Source: Trueperella abortisuis
GTDB lineage: Bacteria; Actinomycetota; Actinomycetes; Actinomycetales; Actinomycetaceae
DNA length: 64,000 nucleotides
Direction of reading: 5' to 3'
Assembly: GCF_030811095.1 (NCBI RefSeq)
Contig: NZ_JAUSQL010000001.1
Span: 1,116,001 to 1,180,000, forward strand
Shown: positions 1 through 8,296 of the stretch, piece by piece
Numbering within the stretch: the stretch's first letter is position 1
Layout: every line of letters starts with the position of its first letter
Translations under genes and position numbers: made by a program
Notes under the pieces: model-generated
Seen by the model: the letters and a program-made list of their open reading frames with translations, nothing else
The model's database searches: none
Told to the model about the DNA's origin: nothing

Positions 1-980
1 ACTTCGGCCATATCACCCTCGCCGGCCAGCGCTCGCTCAAGGAGCGTGCGCTCCTGGGTAACCTCCGCCGCATCGGAGGCCAGGAGCTCCTCGAGACGGC
101 ACTCGGTCTGGGCCTGTCGGTTGCCGCCGTCGACGACACGGACGGTTGGGGCTCGCGCACCCGCTTCGACGTCGTAAAGCTTGAGCGGGGAGTGGGGATG
201 TACCGCGAGGGCACGAAAGAGCTCGTGCCGATTACCTCCATGCCGTTGGCGCTACCGGAGCTCGAGCGGCTCATTTTTGACCCGGCCTGGGATCGGGAAA
301 TCGCCCCCGGCACGCGTGTGCACGTGGTGGGCCCGGCGTCGGGGGAGGACGTCGTGGTAGCCGACCGCGTCTACACTGCACCCGGGCGCAAAGGGGAAAG
401 CCACATCTGGGAGCGCGCCACCACGGAGAGGGACGTCTTCGACTATCGGGTCTCGGCGTCCGGGTTCTGGCAGGTCCACGCGCGCGCCCCGCACACGCTG
501 CTACGCGCCGTCATGAAGGCGGCCGGTGTCCAACCCGGCGAGTCTGTCCTCGAGCTGTTCTCGGGCGCGGGGCTCTTCACCGTGCCGCTGGCTAAGGCCG
601 TGGGGCCCACGGGTCGCCTGCGGGCGATCGAGGGCTCGCAGCGCGCCGTCGCCGACGCGAAGGCCAACCTTGCGGGCATGCCGTGGGCGAGCGTGCGGAT
701 GGCAAGGATCGACGAGCGGACCGTGCGCGAGGTGAGCGCCGACGTCGTCGTGGCCGATCCCCCGAGAGCCGGGCTGGGCAGGAAGACTGCTGGCGCACTG
801 GCCAAAAGCCCCGCGCGGATCGTGCTCGTCTCCTGCGACCCGGCCGCGATGGCCCGCGACGTGGCAGAGCTGGTGGCGGGTGGAAGGACAGTGGAATCCA
901 TGGCGGCCTTCGACATCTTCCCGCACACGCACCACGTGGAGACGGTGGTCTCGATTCAAGGACAGCCCGCAAAGGCTTGA
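1..980 (+). CDS. TRAM/TrmA-RumA family SAM-dependent RNA methyltransferase (5' truncated by window edge)
   Basis: The reading frame is open from base 3, so the start lies outside the window; about 325 C-terminal residues are visible. The protein is predicted to methylate C5 of a uridine in rRNA or tRNA using S-adenosylmethionine in the cytoplasm. Visible signatures are the SAM-binding motif I LELFSGAGLF (about bases 550-577), the motif IV VVADPPRAGLG (about 748-780) and VSCDP (about 828-842), which carries the catalytic cysteine of the RumA/TrmA family. The N-terminal TRAM domain and any CxxC iron-sulfur cluster cannot be seen. In many Actinobacteria this gene lies close to acnA and dxs, as it does here apart from the inserted glucuronide genes. 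The exact target uridine cannot be predicted. Confidence 0.93.
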   Translation, partial: FGHITLAGQRSLKERALLGNLRRIGGQELLETALGLGLSVAAVDDTDGWGSRTRFDVVKLERGVGMYREGTKELVPITSMPLALPELERLIFDPAWDREIAPGTRVHVVGPASGEDVVVADRVYTAPGRKGESHIWERATTERDVFDYRVSASGFWQVHARAPHTLLRAVMKAAGVQPGESVLELFSGAGLFTVPLAKAVGPTGRLRAIEGSQRAVADAKANLAGMPWASVRMARIDERTVREVSADVVVADPPRAGLGRKTAGALAKSPARIVLVSCDPAAMARDVAELVAGGRTVESMAAFDIFPHTHHVETVVSIQGQPAKA

Positions 981-1097
981 AGCCGGAACGCGTGATGGGC
1001 CGCGGGGCGGAGACCTCACCGTCGTCTGTACACCTTAAGAACTCCATTATTGAGAGCCACGCCGCGCTCGCGCCGTTATGATGATGGTGGAGGTGCC

Positions 1098-2117
1098 ATG
1101 GGCAAACGGAAAGACGTCACAATCTACGACATCGCACGGGCCGCCGGGGTCGCGCCGTCGACGGTCTCTCGCGCCTTCAACTCCCCCTCGCGCGTGAGCG
1201 CAAAGACGCTGGCGAACATTCATGCCGTCGCCCGCAACCTCGGATTTCACACCGAGGGCTCCACATACTGGGACGACGACGGCCCCACGGCTCTCGGCAT
1301 TGTCGTGCGAAACACCGGCAACCTGGTCTATTCAGATATCATTACAGGCTTCCAGACGGGTGCGGCACGCGAGGGATACTCGGTCATCGTCGTCGCATCG
1401 GACTCCAACACGCGCCAGGAGGAGAGGGCGATCGACACCATCGTTCCCCACGTCGCGGGCATTGCCTTTCCTGCCACCCGGCTCTCACAGCGCGCAATTG
1501 CCCGATATGAGCGCACCTTGCCCATCGTCCTCGTCAACCGGGTTTCTCCCGGACACAACTGTGTGGTGGCGGATATCGCGGGTGGCATGACGGCGACGTT
1601 CGAGCACCTGACCTCCCTCGGGCACCGTGAGCTCCTGTACCTGTCCGGCTCCGATGAATCCTGGGTCAACGCGATGCGTTGGCGGATGATCCGTGAGATT
1701 GCGCCCCACTATGGCCTGAGCGTCTATCAGCTCAAAGCACGTGGCTCCGGCGTCGACAGCGGGGCGGCGGTGGCAGGGGAGTGGATCAACCGTCCCGTCA
1801 GCGCCGTCATCGCGTTCAATGACTTCGTGGCGATCGGATTCATGCAGGCGCTTCAGCGCGCCGGCTACCGCGTCCCCGGAGACGTCTCCGTCATCGGCAT
1901 CGACAACTCGGCCATCTGCCGCCTCACCCTACCGGCCCTTACGTCGCTGTCCTCGGGCGGAGCGCTCATCGGTGAGAAGGCAGCCGAGCTGCTGATCTGG
2001 CAGGCAAGGAACCGCTCAAATACGAAGCGCGGCCTGCACAAGGTTCCCGCAGAACTGACTGTGCGGGAGTCCACCGGCCTTAACGAACCGACGAACTCCC
2101 GCACCGCCTATGCTTGA
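1098..2117 (+). CDS. LacI family transcriptional regulator
   Basis: A 339-residue DNA-binding repressor or activator of the LacI/GalR family. The N-terminal helix-turn-helix is clear (TIYDIARAAGVAPSTVSRAF, about residues 7-26), followed by the hinge and a periplasmic-binding-protein-like sugar-sensing domain that ends with the usual IGIDNS and SLSSGG segments. I chose the ATG at 1098 because GGTGGAGG lies about 5 bases upstream; an in-frame ATT at 1050 has no such site. The gene runs convergently toward uidA with a 9-base gap and most likely controls the adjacent uidA/transporter genes. A perfect LacI-type palindrome, TGCAACGTTGCA, sits just upstream of the transporter gene. The inducer is probably a glucuronide or a derived sugar (inference). 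Confidence 0.95.
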   Translation: MGKRKDVTIYDIARAAGVAPSTVSRAFNSPSRVSAKTLANIHAVARNLGFHTEGSTYWDDDGPTALGIVVRNTGNLVYSDIITGFQTGAAREGYSVIVVASDSNTRQEERAIDTIVPHVAGIAFPATRLSQRAIARYERTLPIVLVNRVSPGHNCVVADIAGGMTATFEHLTSLGHRELLYLSGSDESWVNAMRWRMIREIAPHYGLSVYQLKARGSGVDSGAAVAGEWINRPVSAVIAFNDFVAIGFMQALQRAGYRVPGDVSVIGIDNSAICRLTLPALTSLSSGGALIGEKAAELLIWQARNRSNTKRGLHKVPAELTVRESTGLNEPTNSRTAYA

Positions 2118-2126
2118 GCTAGGTCT

Positions 2127-3899
2127 TTACCAGCCCTGCTCCTCCTTGAGACGCAGCCAGCGGTCGCGGACGGCGTACGCGTTGAGCTTGGACTGACGAT
2201 CGCGGGTGAACATGCCCTTCTTGTTTCCGCCCACGCGCATGATGCCCGGCGTGGTCTGGAAGTCGGCAAAGTTCCACATCTGCTCGCCCTGGACCTCCGG
2301 GTAGTCGTCGAAGACCCGCATGAACATGGCGATGTTGTCCTTCTGGAACTCCTCGGACCACGGGCGGCGGAAGAAGTCCTTGTTGCCGTTGAGCGTGTCC
2401 GGGCCGAACTCGGTGAAGATGATCGGCTTGCCGGGGTAGTCGGCGATCCACTGGTCGAGCTCGGAGCGGAGGGCGGCCTCGGCGTCGGCGAGGTCGCCGG
2501 TATTGACATACCAGCCGTAGTAACGGTTGAGCATGATGACGTCGAAGAGGTCGGTGATCTGCTCGACGTCGGGGGTCGAGAGCATGACGTTGACGTAGCC
2601 GACCGGGCGGGTCGGGTCCGCCTCGCGCGCAACCTGCGCAAGCGGCTCGAAGTAGGTGCGCGATGCGGGCGTGTTGGTCTCCGGCTCGTTAGCGATCGAC
2701 CAGATGACCACGCACGGGTGGTTCTTGTCGCGGGCAATGAGGTCGCGGATCTCGCGGGCATGAACCTCTTGGGTAGCCTTGTTCACGGTTTCTTCGGAGA
2801 AAGTTGTGAAACCCTGCGAGCCGAAGATGCCGCCGCCAAGGCCCATGTTCAAACCAACGGCCGGGGTCTCGTCGATAACCACCCAACCCTGCTCGTCGGC
2901 GTAGTCCATGACCTCCTCCGCGTACGGGTAATGGGAGGTGCGGAACGAGTTCGCGCCCTGCCAGCGCATGATGTCGAAGTCGTTAATCATCGACACGTCG
3001 TCGTGCTGCTTGCCTCGGATCATGTTGTCCTCGTGGCGGCCATATCCGCGGAAGTAGAACGGCTTGCCGTTGATCTTGAACACGCCGTCCTCGATGGCGA
3101 CGGTGCGGATACCGAAGCGCTGCGGGTAGACGTCCGAACCGGCGTGAATCTCGAGCGTGTATAGCGCGCCATGGCCGGGAGCCCAGAAGTCGGCGTCGTC
3201 GATGCGGACGGTGCCCGTTGCGCCCTCCGCGCTCGCGACCTCGGTGCCATTCGGGTCGAGAACCTTGACGGCGACGTCGGCGCCGGCGGTCACGTCGTAG
3301 TTCACGACGCCGGTTGTGCCGTCGATGTCGGTGGTGATGGTGACGTCGGTGACGGCGTCGACCGGGCGGGTGTAGAGGGAGACCGTGCGATGGATGCCGG
3401 CGTAGTTGTAGAAGTCGTGGAAGTAGAACTGGACGTCCTTACCCTCGGAATTCTGGCTGATGTACCCCGGGGGAATGGTCTGCCAGCTCAGGCGGTTGTC
3501 GGCGCAGACGGTGACCGTGAACTGCTCGCCAGGCTTGACGAGCTCGGTGATGTCGGCCTCGAAGGGGAGGTATCCGCCAACGTGGTGGGCCACCTCGACG
3601 CCGTTGATCCACACGGTTGCCGCATGGGTCACCGAGCCGAAGTGAATGAAGAGGCGGTCGGCGCCATACTGCGGGGCGTAGGCGCTGCGCTGGTACCAGA
3701 CATAACCGACGTGGTCATGGACCTCGTTGTCGATGAAGACGTCGTTGTAGCTGGCGGGAACGGCCATCTTGACCGAGGTGGGCAACTTTGCTGCGTAGAG
3801 CTCTCGCTCAAAGCCCGAATTATCAGTATCGACGAAGAAGTCCCACGTCCCATTGAGGATCTTGACCTGACGTGAGGGGGATTCTTGAACTCGTAACAT
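2127..3899 (-). CDS. uidA: Beta-glucuronidase, glycoside hydrolase family 2
   Basis: This 590-residue enzyme hydrolyses beta-D-glucuronides in the cytoplasm; no signal peptide is visible. It has the GH2 sugar-binding, immunoglobulin-like and TIM-barrel domains in order. The acid/base glutamate is in SIANEPETN (about residue 402) and the nucleophile in IIFTEFGPD (about residue 497). NRYYGWYVNTGDL and the NKKG motif near residue 558 match the glucuronidase-specific aglycone and carboxylate-recognition segments of E. coli UidA (Asn566/Lys568), which separates it from beta-galactosidase. Length agrees with the roughly 600-residue family. The ATG at 3899 is preceded by AAAGGAG. The gene is divergent from the transporter operon and convergent with the LacI regulator. 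Confidence 0.95.
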   Translation of the reverse strand: MLRVQESPSRQVKILNGTWDFFVDTDNSGFERELYAAKLPTSVKMAVPASYNDVFIDNEVHDHVGYVWYQRSAYAPQYGADRLFIHFGSVTHAATVWINGVEVAHHVGGYLPFEADITELVKPGEQFTVTVCADNRLSWQTIPPGYISQNSEGKDVQFYFHDFYNYAGIHRTVSLYTRPVDAVTDVTITTDIDGTTGVVNYDVTAGADVAVKVLDPNGTEVASAEGATGTVRIDDADFWAPGHGALYTLEIHAGSDVYPQRFGIRTVAIEDGVFKINGKPFYFRGYGRHEDNMIRGKQHDDVSMINDFDIMRWQGANSFRTSHYPYAEEVMDYADEQGWVVIDETPAVGLNMGLGGGIFGSQGFTTFSEETVNKATQEVHAREIRDLIARDKNHPCVVIWSIANEPETNTPASRTYFEPLAQVAREADPTRPVGYVNVMLSTPDVEQITDLFDVIMLNRYYGWYVNTGDLADAEAALRSELDQWIADYPGKPIIFTEFGPDTLNGNKDFFRRPWSEEFQKDNIAMFMRVFDDYPEVQGEQMWNFADFQTTPGIMRVGGNKKGMFTRDRQSKLNAYAVRDRWLRLKEEQGW

Positions 3900-3928
3900 A
3901 TCGGCTCCTTTACCGGTTGGTTACTGCC

Positions 3929-3934
3929 AGTATC
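3929..3934 (-). promoter_or_regulatory. Candidate -10 hexamer of uidA
   Basis: GATACT on the minus strand, 29 bases before the uidA ATG; no good -35 is present. The tandem GTTGCC site at 3961-3976 begins 26 bases upstream of it, as expected for an activator-dependent promoter. It mirrors the arrangement on the transporter side. Confidence 0.4.
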
Positions 3935-3960
3935 TCGAGCCAAGTTTCGCAGGGTGAAAT

Positions 3961-3976
3961 GTTGCCATGAGTTGCC
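3961..3976. promoter_or_regulatory. Tandem GTTGCC regulatory site, uidA side
   Basis: GTTGCC-ATGA-GTTGCC: two direct hexamers with a 10-bp period. The 16-bp block is the reverse complement, with one mismatch, of the block at 4026-4041. It lies about 40 bases upstream of the predicted uidA transcription start. Confidence 0.6.
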
Positions 3977-4025
3977 GTCCACTTTAGCGACACCCCGCCA
4001 CAGACGGCCTGAGGCCGAGAGCGGT

Positions 4026-4041
4026 GGCAACTTATGGCAAC
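4026..4041. promoter_or_regulatory. Tandem GGCAAC regulatory site, transporter side
   Basis: GGCAAC-TTAT-GGCAAC: two direct hexamers one helical turn apart, mirror partner of 3961-3976 with centres 65 bp apart. It would occupy about -42 to -57 relative to a start site set by the TATAAC hexamer at 4071, a typical activator position. Confidence 0.6.
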
Positions 4042-4070
4042 GTCGGGGGAGCGCGCATTTGGCGTGGTTT

Positions 4071-4076
4071 TATAAC
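4071..4076 (+). promoter_or_regulatory. Candidate -10 hexamer of the transporter-GH3-HAD operon
   Basis: TATAAC matches five of six bases of the consensus. The expected -35 position (about 4048-4053) is poor, which suggests that the promoter needs an activator bound at the GGCAAC repeats just upstream. Confidence 0.45.
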
Positions 4077-4118
4077 CTTATGTCGTTGGCGCGAAGGAGC
4101 GTCACACTGATACGAACC

Positions 4119-4130
4119 TGCAACGTTGCA
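4119..4130. promoter_or_regulatory. LacI-type operator, perfect 12-bp palindrome
   Basis: TGCAACGTTGCA with a central CG, the hallmark of LacI/GalR operators. It ends 14 bases before the ATG of the transporter gene, directly upstream of the GGGGAGGG ribosome-binding site, so bound repressor would block early elongation or initiation. The natural candidate ligand is the regulator encoded at 1098-2117. Confidence 0.7.
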
Positions 4131-4144
4131 CGGGGAGGGAAAAC

Positions 4145-5587
4145 ATGACAGTTACAACACCCAAGCGTTCCGCAAGGCCTTTCGGCTTTAGGGACAAGAT
4201 CGGTTACATGTTCGGTGATTTCGGAAATGACTTCACCTTTCTTTTGCAAGCGATGTTCTTTACGCTCTTCTACACCAACGTTGTTGGCATCCAGGCCGCA
4301 CACGTGGGAACCCTGCTACTGGTCGCCCGCATCGTAGACGGCTTCACCGACGTCGGCATGGGCATCCTCATCGACCGCCTACCGCTCAAGCCGGGTTCGG
4401 ACAAGTTCCGCCGCTGGATCAAGCTCATTGCGATCCCGGTGACCGTGGCCTCCGCGCTCATGTACATGTCCTTCGTCGCTGACTTCAACTCCTACGGGAT
4501 GAAGATCGTGTGGATGTGTGCCACCTACTTCCTGTGGGGCTCCCTGTGCTACACCGCGATCAACATTCCCTACGGCTCGATGGCCTCCGTCATCTCCGAT
4601 AACCCGGATGATCGCGCCCAGCTTTCGGTGTGGCGCTCCACGGGTGGCACCCTCGCCCAGCTCATCATCATGTCCGTCCTGCCGCTGATCGTCTTCGTGA
4701 CGAACGAGGCCGGCGTCTCGGTCATGTCGGGTCCGCGCATGACCTACGCCGCCATTGTCTGCTCGATCCTGGCGGTCGTGTGCTACACCATCTGCTACAA
4801 GCTTTCCACCGAGCGCATCACCGCCGCCGAGAGCTCCTCCAATCCCGTCAGCATCGGCACCATGCTCAAGACGGTCCTGACCAACCGCGCCCTGCTCGGC
4901 CTCATCGCCGCGGCCCTGCTCCTCCTCGTCGCCAGCCTCTTCCTCGGGCAGATGGTCTCTTACCTCTTCCTCAACTGGTTCGGTAACGGCAAGATCGTCT
5001 CCGCGGCCAACATGGCGGGCCTGATCCCGGCCCTGTCCCTCATCATCCTCGCCCCGCTTGCCGCCAAGCGCTTCGGCAAGGCCGAAGTCGGAGCCACGGC
5101 GATGTTCGTGGGCGGCGCTATCCTCATCGTCATGTGGGTGGCCAAGATCCAGAATGCCAGCGTCTGGATCGTCGGCTACGCCCTGGCCATGTTCTGCATC
5201 TCTACCTTTAACTACCTCGTGTGGGCGTTCATCACCGACGTCATCGACTATCAGGAGGTTCGCACCGGCAACCGTGACGACGCGACCGTGTACTCGGTTT
5301 ACTCCTGGGCCCGCAAGCTCGGCCAGGCACTGGCCGGCGGCCTCACCGGCTTCGCCTTGACCGGAATCGGCTACGACTCCGTGATCGCGACCAAGGGCCT
5401 CGAGCAGTCGGAGTCGGTCGTGAACTCGATCTACACCCTGGCCAACCTCGTCCCCGGCATCGGCTGCGTGCTCGTCGCCCTCGCCCTCATGTTCCTCTAC
5501 CCGCTCAAGCGCAACGCGGTTGCGAAGAATGTTGAGTTCCTCCGCGCCAAGCGCGCCGGCACCGAATCCCACAGCATCGAGAACTAA
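4145..5587 (+). CDS. GPH-family (glycoside-pentoside-hexuronide) cation symporter, glucuronide-type
   Basis: A 480-residue polytopic inner-membrane protein with about 12 hydrophobic segments, of the usual GPH family length. The N-terminal stretch GYMFGDFGNDFTF followed by a segment ending ARIVDGFTDVGMG, and later NIPYGSMASVISDNPDDRAQLS, follow the pattern of UidB, XylP and MelB symporters (GD.xNxF, RxxDxxxD, NxPYGxxA). It probably imports a glucuronide or uronate-containing oligosaccharide with a cation. ATG 4145 is preceded by GGGGAGGG. It is the first gene of a three-gene operon (GH3 starts 9 bases after its stop) and is divergent from uidA, supporting the substrate assignment. Exact substrate is inferred from context. 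Confidence 0.88.
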   Translation: MTVTTPKRSARPFGFRDKIGYMFGDFGNDFTFLLQAMFFTLFYTNVVGIQAAHVGTLLLVARIVDGFTDVGMGILIDRLPLKPGSDKFRRWIKLIAIPVTVASALMYMSFVADFNSYGMKIVWMCATYFLWGSLCYTAINIPYGSMASVISDNPDDRAQLSVWRSTGGTLAQLIIMSVLPLIVFVTNEAGVSVMSGPRMTYAAIVCSILAVVCYTICYKLSTERITAAESSSNPVSIGTMLKTVLTNRALLGLIAAALLLLVASLFLGQMVSYLFLNWFGNGKIVSAANMAGLIPALSLIILAPLAAKRFGKAEVGATAMFVGGAILIVMWVAKIQNASVWIVGYALAMFCISTFNYLVWAFITDVIDYQEVRTGNRDDATVYSVYSWARKLGQALAGGLTGFALTGIGYDSVIATKGLEQSESVVNSIYTLANLVPGIGCVLVALALMFLYPLKRNAVAKNVEFLRAKRAGTESHSIEN

Positions 5588-5596
5588 GGAGTGATC

Positions 5597-7366
5597 ATGG
5601 TTGATCTCACCGCAAAGCCCTACAACCTGTCCGAGGAGGACATCGAGTGGGTCAACACGACCATCGAGTCTATGAGCCTCGATGAGAAGATCGGTCAGCT
5701 CTTCGTCAACATGGGAGCCTCCCGCGACGAGGAGTACCTGACCTCGGTCCTCGACACCTACCACATCGGCGCGGTGCGCTACAATCCCGGCACCGCCGCC
5801 GAGGTGTGGGAGCAGAACCGCATCCTCCAAAGCAACGCTAAGATCCCGCTCCTTATCGCGGCGAACACCGAGCGCGGCGGCGACGGCGCGGTCACCGACG
5901 GCACCTACGTTGGCCACGCCGTGAAGATTGCCTCCACCAACGATCCGGTCTACGCCTACGAACTGGGACGAATCTCCGGCGTGGAAGCCGCCGCCGTCGG
6001 CTGCAACTGGTCTTTCGCCCCGATCGTGGACATCATGCGCAACTGGCGCAACCCCATCATCTCCAACCGCGCGTTTTCCGCGGACCCCGACCAGGTCCTC
6101 GAGCTTTCGCGTGAGTACATGCGCGGAATCATGGAGTCGGGCATCATGCCGGCCGCCAAGCATTTTCCCGGTGACGGCATCGACGAGCGCGACCAGCACC
6201 TGTCGGCGTCGGTCAACTCCTACTCGACCGAGGAGTGGGACGAGACCTTCGGCAAGGTCTACCAGGGGCTGATCGACGACGGTCTGCCGTCGATCATGGC
6301 CGGCCACATCATGCTTCCCGCCTACCAGAAGCACTTCAACCCGGACATGACCGAGGATGATCTGCTCCCGGCCACCCTGTCCAAGGAGATTCTGACAGAC
6401 CTGCTTCGCGGGAAGCTGGGCTTCAACGGCGTCGTCGTCACCGACGCCTCGCACATGGTTGGCCTGACCGGCGCGATGGCCCGCAAGGACCTCCTGCCCG
6501 CATCCATCGCCGCCGGCGCGGACCTCTTCCTCTTCTTCAACGACCCCGACGAGGACATGACCTGGATGAAGGAGGGATACGAGGCCGGCGTCATCACCGA
6601 CGAGCGCCTGACCGAGGCCCTTCAGCGCATCCTCGGCCTCAAGGCTCGCCTCGGGCTTCACAAGACGCCGCGCGAGCAGCTCTTCCCTCCCAAGGACGAG
6701 GCGCTGGCGAAGATCGCGACCCCCGAAAACGTCGCGGTGGCGCGGAAGGTCTCAGAGGCCGGCATCACGCTGGTGAAGAACAAGCAGGACGTGCTGCCGA
6801 TCTGCCCGGAGAAGAACAAGCGCGTGCTCGTCATCGCCGTTGGCGGCCCGGCCAATCCCATCTCGCGCGCCTTCGGCGCGGGAGGAGCGGTCAAGCACCC
6901 GGCCGACGTCGTCGCCGAGATGCTCCGCGAGCGCGGCTATGAGGTGACCCGCCACGAGTCCCTGCTGGACAAGCTGGCCAAGATGAGCCCCGAGGAGCAG
7001 GCGGAGGCCGTCAAGAATATCTACGCGGGCAAGGCCCCGATTTCGGCGCTGACGGACAATTACGACCTCGTCCTCATGGTCTCGAAGATCGACGGCCTCA
7101 TGCAGCCGACCGAGCGCGTGGCCTGGCCGGCGACCAAGGGCACGGTGGATATCCCGTGGTACGTCCACGAGATCCCCACGATCTACGTCTCAACGGCGAC
7201 CCCCTACGCGCTGGTGGACGTCCCGCAGGTCAAGACCTACATCAATGCCTACGACGACCGAGACGACACCCTTGAGGTGCTACTCGACAAGCTCGAGGGC
7301 AAATCCGAGTTTGTGGGCGTCAGCCCCGTGGACGCCTTCTGCGGAAAGATTGATACGAGGATCTAA
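5597..7366 (+). CDS. Glycoside hydrolase family 3, beta-N-acetylhexosaminidase type
   Basis: A 589-residue cytoplasmic GH3 enzyme without signal peptide. The TIM-barrel domain carries KHFPGDGIDERDQH (about residues 188-201), which fits the KH(F/I)PG.G....D(S/T/Q)H motif of the NagZ-type N-acetylglucosaminidase subfamily, whose His-Asp dyad replaces the usual acid/base residue. VVTDASHM near residue 283 carries the nucleophile aspartate. A GH3 C-terminal domain follows from about residue 380. I chose ATG 5597 because AAGGAG lies at 5586-5591; an in-frame GTG at 5591 would overlap that site. Placed between a glucuronide-type symporter and a HAD gene and beside beta-glucuronidase, it suggests joint digestion of GlcA/GlcNAc oligosaccharides rather than peptidoglycan recycling. 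Confidence 0.87.
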   Translation: MVDLTAKPYNLSEEDIEWVNTTIESMSLDEKIGQLFVNMGASRDEEYLTSVLDTYHIGAVRYNPGTAAEVWEQNRILQSNAKIPLLIAANTERGGDGAVTDGTYVGHAVKIASTNDPVYAYELGRISGVEAAAVGCNWSFAPIVDIMRNWRNPIISNRAFSADPDQVLELSREYMRGIMESGIMPAAKHFPGDGIDERDQHLSASVNSYSTEEWDETFGKVYQGLIDDGLPSIMAGHIMLPAYQKHFNPDMTEDDLLPATLSKEILTDLLRGKLGFNGVVVTDASHMVGLTGAMARKDLLPASIAAGADLFLFFNDPDEDMTWMKEGYEAGVITDERLTEALQRILGLKARLGLHKTPREQLFPPKDEALAKIATPENVAVARKVSEAGITLVKNKQDVLPICPEKNKRVLVIAVGGPANPISRAFGAGGAVKHPADVVAEMLRERGYEVTRHESLLDKLAKMSPEEQAEAVKNIYAGKAPISALTDNYDLVLMVSKIDGLMQPTERVAWPATKGTVDIPWYVHEIPTIYVSTATPYALVDVPQVKTYINAYDDRDDTLEVLLDKLEGKSEFVGVSPVDAFCGKIDTRI

Positions 7367-8259
7367 TGAATCAAGCTCAACCGCTCATTGACCATCAGCC
7401 GACGAAGGATTTCTTCGTCGGGATCGACTCCGATGGTTGTGCGATCGACGCGATGGACATCAAGCACTACGAGTGCTTCACGCCGTGTTACATCAAGTAC
7501 TTCGACCTGCAGCCCATCTCGACCTTGGTGCGCGAGACGGCGATTTACGTCAATCTCCTCTCCACTACGAGGGGGATGAACCGCTGGGTCACCCTCGACC
7601 TCATCTTTGATCGGCTCAAGGAGCGTCCGGAGGTCATCGAGCGCGGGGTGAGGCTGCCGGAGGGCTCGCAGCTGAAGGCCTTCCTCGCTTCGGGTCTGCC
7701 GCTGTCCGCGGACGGCATTCGCGAGTTTGCCGATGCCCACCCCTCTGAGGAGATCGAGCGCTGCATCGCGTGGGGCGAGGGCGTGAACCAGCTGGTGGAA
7801 TGGATGGTGCACGGCTGCGCGCCATTCCCCGGCGTCGAGGATGCCTTCAAGGTGATGAGAGAGAAGGCCGACCTCATGACGGTCTCCGCCGCCTCAGCTC
7901 GCTTCCTCGAGCGCGAGTGGGCCGAGCACGGCCTTGACCGGTATATGACGGTCATGGCCGGTCAGGAGATGGGCACGAAGGCGGACCACCTTAGGCTCGC
8001 GGCTAAGGGCAAGTACGACGACGAGCGCATCCTCCTCATCGGCGATGCGCCGGGTGACCGGGCCGCTGCCGCCGAGGTGGGCGTGGCCTGGTACCCGATC
8101 ATCCCCGGCAAGGAGCGTGAGTCATGGGCAAGGTTGCGCACCGAGGCCTTCGACCGCTTCCTCGCGGGCACCTACCGCGGTGACTACGAGGATTCGCTCA
8201 AGGCGGAGTACGACGCCGTCCTGCTCTCCACCCCGCCGTGGGAGGTGATCGAGCGCTAG
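7366..8259 (+). CDS. HAD superfamily hydrolase
   Basis: A 297-residue haloacid-dehalogenase-fold protein, probably a phosphatase acting in the cytoplasm. Motif I is GIDSDGC with nucleophile Asp21 and general acid Asp23, motif II is TVSAAS (near residue 173), the motif III lysine is likely in GTKADH, and motif IV is LLIGDAPGD (about residues 223-231). A helical cap of about 120 residues follows motif I. The start overlaps the GH3 stop as TAATG, so the two are translationally coupled. The family often dephosphorylates sugar phosphates, and a sugar-phosphate substrate from uronate or amino-sugar catabolism would fit, but the substrate is unknown. Confidence 0.85.
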   Translation: MNQAQPLIDHQPTKDFFVGIDSDGCAIDAMDIKHYECFTPCYIKYFDLQPISTLVRETAIYVNLLSTTRGMNRWVTLDLIFDRLKERPEVIERGVRLPEGSQLKAFLASGLPLSADGIREFADAHPSEEIERCIAWGEGVNQLVEWMVHGCAPFPGVEDAFKVMREKADLMTVSAASARFLEREWAEHGLDRYMTVMAGQEMGTKADHLRLAAKGKYDDERILLIGDAPGDRAAAAEVGVAWYPIIPGKERESWARLRTEAFDRFLAGTYRGDYEDSLKAEYDAVLLSTPPWEVIER

Positions 8260-8260
8260 C

Positions 8261-8279
8261 GCTCCGAGGTCTTCGGAGC
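8261..8279 (+). terminator. Small hairpin after the HAD gene
   Basis: GCTCCGA/TCGGAGC, 7-bp stem with a 5-base loop, one base after the HAD stop codon. No U-tract follows. It may act with the larger hairpin at 8297-8334. Confidence 0.4.
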
Positions 8280-8296
8280 TGTATCGATGCTCTGGC

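Noticed and set aside
1050..1097. Earlier start for the LacI regulator
   Set aside because: The ATT at 1050 has no ribosome-binding site, and the added residues are not LacI-like; GGTGGAGG before 1098 decides the start.
4379..6661. A 760-codon open frame on the minus strand across the transporter and GH3 genes
   Set aside because: It mirrors the codon phase of two well-supported genes, is rich in His, Gly, Val and Asp as expected of a GC-rich antisense frame, and has no recognisable domain or ribosome-binding site.
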